Shown here: positions 63,906 to 64,000 of the stretch, in pieces | Numbering within the stretch: the stretch's first letter is position 1 | How the letters are laid out: the number at the start of each line of letters is the position of its first letter | Assembly: GCF_000340475.1 (NCBI RefSeq) | Contig: NZ_CM001792.1 | Coordinates: forward strand, 1,510,659-1,574,658 | Length of the DNA stretch: 64,000 nucleotides | From: Oceanobacillus kimchii X50 | GTDB taxonomy: Bacteria > Bacillota > Bacilli > Bacillales > Amphibacillaceae | Direction: 5' to 3' | The notes under the pieces: generated by a model | What the model saw: the letters and a program-made list of their open reading frames with translations, nothing else | Told to the model about the DNA's origin: nothing | Database searches by the model: none | Translations under genes and position numbers: made by a program

Positions 63906-64000
63906 ATGAACAATAATGAAGAAAAGAAAAAAATGAATCCTTTTATCTTGGTGTTATTTGCTGGTGTCATTCCACTATTCGTTGTTGCTATATTAGCTGT
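63906..64000 (+). CDS. Start of YlxF/MotE-like protein (partial)
   Basis: The window ends 31 codons into this gene. The readable part has a charged N-terminus with NNNEEKKK, then a hydrophobic helix beginning 'PFILVLFAGVIPLFVVAIL'. That fits YlxF, a membrane-anchored MotE-like protein that follows fliJ in B. subtilis. The gene begins five bases after the fliJ stop. Confidence 0.7.
   Translation, partial: MNNNEEKKKMNPFILVLFAGVIPLFVVAILA

Overview
The window is an AT-rich chromosomal core segment of an endospore-forming, flagellated member of the Bacillaceae. Gene order, protein similarity to Bacillus subtilis and the remembered layout of Oceanobacillus iheyensis point to Oceanobacillus or a close relative. 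Evidence for this lineage is the spoVM gene (a 27-residue sporulation peptide), FapR, CodY, RemA, PrpC/PrkC, HslV with a Bacillus-type N-terminal extension, and the fla/che operon starting directly after codY. No rRNA, tRNA, insertion sequence, prophage or CRISPR array was seen. This is housekeeping DNA with a few local insertions and losses.

Layout. 1-2590: the probable 3' end of pyrE, then an accessory block with a SAM methyltransferase divergent from a LysR regulator, and an Ohr peroxidase. 2604-8510: rqcH (minus strand), a calcium-type P-ATPase, then remA-gmk-rpoZ. 8686-14621: coaBC-priA-fmt-rsmB. 14717-20220: prpC-prkC-rsgA-rpe-thiN-spoVM, with rpmB convergent. 20726-22775: an Asp23-family gene and fakA (fatty acid kinase). 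22880-24136: a purine-type permease on the minus strand. 24351-27971: sdaAB-sdaAA-recG. 28056-31618: the lipid operon fapR-plsX-fabD-fabG-acpP behind a clear FapR box. 31932-39590: rnc, a small UPF0435 gene, smc-ftsY and ylxM-ffh. 39793-47268: rpsP-khpA-ylqD-rimM-trmD-rplS-lepB-rbgA-rnhB-ylqG-ylqH. 47414-57125: sucCD, dprA, topA, a small unknown gene, then xerC-hslV-hslU-codY. 57562-64000: flgB-flgC-fliE-fliF-fliG-fliH-fliI-fliJ and the start of an ylxF-like gene.

The genes fall into functional groups: RNA and ribosome maturation (fmt, rsmB, rsgA, rnc, rimM, trmD, rbgA, SRP components ffh/ftsY, ribosomal proteins L28, S16 and L19), membrane lipid supply (FakA, PlsX, FabD, FabG, ACP, all plausibly under FapR), chromosome upkeep (priA, recG, smc, topA, xerC, dprA), and the motility operon.

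The most interesting observations are: (1) a long G-U-rich hairpin RNA element upstream of rnc, with a shorter relative between sucD and dprA; (2) a FapR-like box over the candidate fakA promoter, besides the classical one at fapR; (3) HslV with a probable N-terminal Thr where B. subtilis uses Ser; (4) RqcH with Glu-Arg in place of the usual Asp-Arg motif; (5) an ylqG-ylqH pair resembling the FliK C-terminal domain and the FlhB cytoplasmic domain; (6) absence of yloC, def, rlmN and trmFO from their usual positions. No wholly new multi-gene system was found.
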